A DNA stretch of 64,000 nt from Alphaproteobacteria bacterium (GTDB lineage: Bacteria > Pseudomonadota > Alphaproteobacteria > Caulobacterales > Aquidulcibacteraceae): NCBI GenBank assembly GCA_016124655.1, contig WGNI01000009.1, positions 101,795 through 165,794 of the forward strand, written 5' to 3'. Positions 60,364 to 64,000 of this stretch are shown piece after piece (position 1 is the stretch's first letter; every line of letters starts with the position of its first letter). The position numbers were made by a program, and so were the translations under genes. The notes beneath the pieces were generated by a model. The model made no database searches, was not told where the DNA came from, and worked only from the letters and a program-made list of their open reading frames with translations.

Positions 60364-61986
60364 ATGAGCGGTCCTTCCACTTACGTCCCCCAGACAGGCT
60401 TCACCCGCTGGCTCGACGCGCGTCTGCCGATCGTACGTCTCGCGCATGACAGCTTCGTGGCCTATCCCACGCCCCGCAATCTCAATTACTGGTACACGTT
60501 CGGCGCCATCCTCTCGATGATGCTGGTGGTGCAGATCATCACCGGCGTCGTGCTGGCGATGCATTATGTGGCGTCGACGGGCGTGCACACGGGCGGCTAT
60601 TCATCGATCGCCTTCGCCAGCGTGCAGCGTATCGATCGCGACGTGCCCTATGGCTGGCTGATCCAGAACATTCACTCCGTCGGCGCCTCGATGTTCTTCA
60701 TCGCGGTCTATGTGCACATGTTCCGCGGCCTCTATTACGGCTCCTACAAGGCGCCGCGCGAAGTGCTCTGGATTCTGGGCTGCCTGATTTACCTGCTGAT
60801 GGTGGCGACCGCCTTCCTCGGCTACACGCTGCCCTGGGGCCAGATGAGTTTCTGGGGCGCCACCGTCATCACCAATCTTCTGGGCGCGGTGCCGGTCGTC
60901 GGCGAAAGCATCAAGAACTGGCTGATGGGCGGCTTTTCCATCGACAATCCGACGCTGAACCGCTTCTTCTCGCTGCACTATCTGCTGCCCTTCGTGATCG
61001 CGGGCGTCACCGTGCTGCACGTCTGGGCGCTGCACGTCACGGGCCAGAACAATCCCGCCGGCGTGCCGGTGAAGTCAGCCGAAGACACTGTGCCGTTTAC
61101 GCCCTACGCCACCATGAAGGACGCCTTCGCGGTCGTTCTCTTCATGCTGATGTTCGCCGCGTTTGTGTTCTTCCTGCCCGACGCGCTGGGCCATACCGAC
61201 AATTATATCCCCGCCAATCCCTTGGTGACGCCCGCGCACATCGTGCCGGAATGGTATTTGCTGCCGTTCTACGCGATCCTGCGCGCCATCGACTTCAATG
61301 TCGGCCCGATCGATTCCAAGCTTGGCGGCGTGATCTTGATGTTCGCCGCGATCGCGGTGCTGTTCGTGCTGCCCTGGCTTGATACCTCCAGCGTGCGCTC
61401 GATGCGCTATCGCCCGATCGCGCGCATCTGCTTTGTGATCTTCGTGGTCGTGAGCATCGCGCTCGGTTGGGCGGGCGCGCAAAATCCATCGCTCGTGCTC
61501 AATCCCGTCGAGTATCGCGCCGACCTGAACTGGGCGCAGGGCGGTGCGCTGCGCGTCGCTGAGGTTCAGGTCTCCGATCCAGGACAGATGGACGCCGCCA
61601 TCGAAGCGAGCACGAAAGAACTGACCGACGCCGGCGCGTCCTACACCTATGTCGCCCGCGAGAGCGGCACGCGCGCGACTGTGAGCGGTCTCGTCGGCGG
61701 CGAAATGCAGACGCAGACCGTCTCCGCGCACTCCACCGATGAGCTGGAAGAGGCGGTCGCGACCGCCAAGCAGGGCGTGGGCGCGCCGATCGTCGAAGTG
61801 GCGCGGCACACGCCGTTCGAATTCACCGTCACGCGCCTCGCGCAATTGCTGACGGCGTATTATTTCGCGTTCTTCCTCATCATCCTGCCGCTTTTGGGCC
61901 TGCGCGAAACGCCAGGGCGTGTTCCCGACACGATCGCCAAGGCGGTGTTGTCGCGCCAACCCAAAACCGCCGGCGCGGAGGCCTGA
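60364..61986 (+). CDS. petB: Cytochrome b with an extra periplasmic-loop domain
   Basis: 540 aa, longer than the usual 400-430. Heme ligands are H104/H118 ([17 protein letters not shown]) and H205/H219 ([17 protein letters not shown]); the quinol site PEWY is at 295-298. After helix G (about 356-372) an insert of roughly 108 residues (376-483) precedes helix H ([21 protein letters not shown]). By standard topology this G-H loop faces the periplasm near the Rieske head and cytochrome c1. The ATG 60364 ([12 protein letters not shown]) is preferred to a GTG at 60352. Confidence 0.95.
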   Translation: MSGPSTYVPQTGFTRWLDARLPIVRLAHDSFVAYPTPRNLNYWYTFGAILSMMLVVQIITGVVLAMHYVASTGVHTGGYSSIAFASVQRIDRDVPYGWLIQNIHSVGASMFFIAVYVHMFRGLYYGSYKAPREVLWILGCLIYLLMVATAFLGYTLPWGQMSFWGATVITNLLGAVPVVGESIKNWLMGGFSIDNPTLNRFFSLHYLLPFVIAGVTVLHVWALHVTGQNNPAGVPVKSAEDTVPFTPYATMKDAFAVVLFMLMFAAFVFFLPDALGHTDNYIPANPLVTPAHIVPEWYLLPFYAILRAIDFNVGPIDSKLGGVILMFAAIAVLFVLPWLDTSSVRSMRYRPIARICFVIFVVVSIALGWAGAQNPSLVLNPVEYRADLNWAQGGALRVAEVQVSDPGQMDAAIEASTKELTDAGASYTYVARESGTRATVSGLVGGEMQTQTVSAHSTDELEEAVATAKQGVGAPIVEVARHTPFEFTVTRLAQLLTAYYFAFFLIILPLLGLRETPGRVPDTIAKAVLSRQPKTAGAEA

Positions 61987-61989
61987 TCC

Positions 61990-62856
61990 ATGCTGCGTCG
62001 ATTGATCCTGGCCGCTGCGGCCGTCCTGGCGTTCGCCGCTGCGCCGGCCTTCGCCGAGACCGAAGCCGAACACCCGGAAAACTATCCCTTCAGCTTCGAA
62101 GGCGTGTTCGGGACCTATGATCGCGCGTCGGTGCAGCGCGGCTTCGCGGTGTATTCCCAAGTCTGCGCGGCCTGCCACGCGCTTGAGCATATGTCGTATC
62201 GCAATCTCGGCGAGCTGCCGGATGGGCCGTTCCTGGCTTATCGCGTCACCAACGAGGAAACCGGCGCTCAGGAAATCACGCTCACGCCGCACGGCCATCA
62301 CGGCAAGCCGGTCGATCCCAACGACAATCCCTACGTGCGCTCGATCGCCGAGGCCGCCACGATCAGCGCGATCGATCGCGAAACCGGCCAGCCGACCGAT
62401 CGCCCTGGGCGCCCGTCCGATCGCTTCCGCTCGCCGTTCCCGAACGAATCCGCCGCGCGTCTCGCCAATGGCGGCGCGCTGCCGCCGGATCTGTCGGTGA
62501 TCGTCAACGCCCGCCATGGCGGCGCTGACTACATTCGCTCTCTGCTGCTGGGCTATGGCGAGCCGCCGGCCGGCGTCGAGGTCGTCGAAGGCAAATACTA
62601 CAACCGCTATTTCCCCGGCGGCTGGATCGCCATGGCGCCGCCGCTCGTGGTGGAAGGGCAGGCGAGCTATTCCGATGAGACCGTCGCGACCATCGATCAG
62701 ATGGCGACCGATGTGGCGCACTTCCTGGAATGGGCCGCCGATCCGAAAATGGCGCATCGCAAGTCGATGGGCTTTTCGGTGATGATCTTCCTGCTGCTGC
62801 TCGCAGGCTTGACCTACACATCCTACCGCCTCGTCTGGCGCAACGAAAAGCACTGA
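61990..62856 (+). CDS. petC: Cytochrome c1
   Basis: 288 aa. Signal peptide 1-22 ending AFA. Covalent heme site CAACH (59-63), axial Met in GGWIAMAPP (M215). A C-terminal membrane anchor (about 266-284, SVMIFLLLLAGLTYTSYRLVW). Third subunit of the bc1 complex, 3 nt after petB. Confidence 0.97.
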   Translation: MLRRLILAAAAVLAFAAAPAFAETEAEHPENYPFSFEGVFGTYDRASVQRGFAVYSQVCAACHALEHMSYRNLGELPDGPFLAYRVTNEETGAQEITLTPHGHHGKPVDPNDNPYVRSIAEAATISAIDRETGQPTDRPGRPSDRFRSPFPNESAARLANGGALPPDLSVIVNARHGGADYIRSLLLGYGEPPAGVEVVEGKYYNRYFPGGWIAMAPPLVVEGQASYSDETVATIDQMATDVAHFLEWAADPKMAHRKSMGFSVMIFLLLLAGLTYTSYRLVWRNEKH

Positions 62857-62916
62857 CGCGCGGCTCGCGCGCGCGACGCCGTAAGCCTAGTGTGGGTCGC
62901 TCGTCAGGAGCGCCCA

Positions 62917-63420
62917 ATGACAGACGACGTGAAATCCGATCCGCCGCGCGGCCCGTTTCCGACCGCCGCGCTGCCCTGGACGCAATGGACCGAAGGCGTG
63001 CGGTTTGCCGGACGCTACCAGGTCTTGAGCAACACCAAGACCACCACGATGCGCATCGGCGTGGTGATCGATGTCTTGGAGCCGGGCAAGCAATCCTGCC
63101 CCTTCCACTATCACATGCTGGAGGAGGAGCACGCCTTCATCCTCGAAGGCGAAGTCACGCTGCGGCTCGGCGATGAAGAGCGCCTTATGCGCGCTGGCGA
63201 TTTCGTGTCCTTTCCCGCCGGCCGCAAGGAAGGCCATTGCTTCATCAATCGCGGCGCCGCGCCGTGCCGCTATCTGGTGATCGGCGATCGCCAGCCGCAT
63301 GAAGTCTGCGTCTATCCGGACTCCGGCAAAGTGATGGTCGACGCCATCGGCGGAGAAATATTCCGCCGCGGCGAAAGCATCGACTATTGGGACGGCGAAA
63401 AGGCCGACGAGCCGCTTTAG
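62917..63420 (+). CDS. Cupin-domain protein
   Basis: 167 aa. Single cupin barrel: CPFHYHMLEEEHAFILEG (HxH...E motif) and the second motif GRKEGHCFINRG. The C-terminal part (KVMVDAIGGEIFRRGESIDYWDGEK) matches small cupins sometimes annotated as metal-dependent isomerases or auxin-binding-like. AGGAG precedes the start at 62917. Not part of the pet operon by function. Confidence 0.85.
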   Translation: MTDDVKSDPPRGPFPTAALPWTQWTEGVRFAGRYQVLSNTKTTTMRIGVVIDVLEPGKQSCPFHYHMLEEEHAFILEGEVTLRLGDEERLMRAGDFVSFPAGRKEGHCFINRGAAPCRYLVIGDRQPHEVCVYPDSGKVMVDAIGGEIFRRGESIDYWDGEKADEPL

Positions 63421-63440
63421 CGGTCGGTGAGAGGTTCACG

Positions 63441-64000
63441 CCCCCTCAGTCTGCGCTGCGCGCTGACAGCTCCCCCGTAAACGGGGGAGCAAGTTCATTG
63501 CCAAACGACGCCGCCCTTTCTTCCCCCGTTTGCGGCGGAAGGGATCGCGAAGCGACCGATGGGGGCGACTGCTCAATACCGCAGGGGCTTGTAGTCCACC
63601 CCCTCAGTCTCGCTGGCGCTCGACAGCTCCCCCGTAAACGGGGGAGCAAGCTTATTGCCCAACGACTCCGCTCTTTCTTCCCCCGCTTGCGGGGGAAGTG
63701 GTCGCGAAGCGACCGATGGGGGCGACTGCTCTCTGGAGAATCCGTCCTTCCCCGGGAGGGGAAGGTGGCTGAGCGCAGCGAGGCCGGATGGGGCGGTAGC
63801 GTGAACATCGAAAGCACGGGTTTCCGCCCCCTCAGTCTCGCTCGCGCTCGACAGCTCCCCCGTAAACGGGGGAGCACGGCGTCGAGGAGAATCCGTCCTT
63901 CCCCGGGAGGGGAAGGTGGCCGAGCGCAGCGAGGCCGGATGGGGCGGCAGCGTGAACATCGAAAGCACGGGTTCCGCCCCCTCAGTCTCGCTAACTCTCG
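63441..64000. repeat. Tandem array of CCCCCTCAGTCT-type repeats to the window end
   Basis: Units begin at 63441, 63599, 63827 and 63977 with CCCCCTCAGTCT, each followed by a GAC/CGACAGCTCCCCCGTAAACGGGGGAG hairpin (the last is cut by the window). Blocks 63735-63822 and 63886-63972 are near-identical. A GTCGCGAAGCGAC stem also recurs. No gene is present; ORFs called here are repeat translations. Confidence 0.9.

Noticed and set aside
61075..62853. 592-codon open frame antisense to petB/petC
   Set aside because: Shadow of two well-identified genes; His/Arg-rich low-information peptide.
1..64000. tRNA, rRNA or CRISPR loci
   Set aside because: No T-loop/anticodon arrangement, rRNA segment or regularly spaced direct repeats with unique spacers found. 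The repeat arrays are palindromic and have no spacers.

Overview
The window is a compact, GC-rich (by eye) alphaproteobacterial chromosome segment. A Caulobacterales/Hyphomonadales-type genome is the best guess. It contains a non-AUG-started infC, a rpmI-rplT-pheS-pheT block, petABC, a DUF1285/Nudix/DUF6111/cca neighbourhood, a MoxR-DUF58-DUF4159 operon, a DUF1134 exported protein, a large TonB-dependent receptor, and many dispersed palindromic repeats between genes. I found no tRNA, rRNA, CRISPR array, phage or complete transposase gene.

Layout. 0.1-6.6 kb: a tiny membrane peptide, an anchored sulfatase, a secreted caspase-fold/GH19 fusion, a hypothetical, infC, a family 2 glycosyltransferase and small unknowns. 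6.7-17.7 kb: acyl-CoA and aromatic-type catabolism (three crotonase-fold proteins, GST, a YCII/AHSA1/ArsR operon, amidohydrolase, acyl-CoA ligase, carboxymuconolactone decarboxylase-like protein, Rieske oxygenase), interrupted by a mosaic repeat array at 13.4-14.2 kb. 17.7-20.1 kb: a small membrane peptide, an exported DUF442-like phosphatase divergent from a YeeE/YedE-type transporter, and DUF1330. 20.3-25.4 kb: rpmI-rplT-pheS-(unknown)-pheT. 25.6-32 kb: ion channel, quinone-type reductase, DUF1134, repeats, TonB receptor. 32-44 kb: queC-queE, a D-amino-acid-oxidase-like flavoprotein whose segments are in circularly permuted order, periplasmic unknowns, a response regulator, pirin/flavodoxin/LysR, a META lipoprotein with an SDR, VOC, a small HTH protein, and an MFS exporter. 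44.6-57 kb: GNAT, the four-gene MoxR operon, divergent DUF1285, then a lower-GC island with an Imm11-like gene and a broken AHH-like nuclease gene between two palindromes, then Nudix-DUF6111-cca. 57-64 kb: an AbrB/Doc toxin-antitoxin pair, hemF, trmL, petABC with an enlarged cytochrome b, a cupin, and tandem repeats to the window end.

The most notable items are the circularly permuted DAO-like protein (33336-34475), the caspase/GH19 fusion (2322-3848), the extra domain of about 108 residues in the last periplasmic loop of cytochrome b, a dispersed 78-bp double-hairpin element present in seven equal-length copies with compensatory changes, a second paired-hairpin family with complementary loops, and the toxin-immunity remnant. 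All functional calls come from reading motifs by eye; no database search was run.
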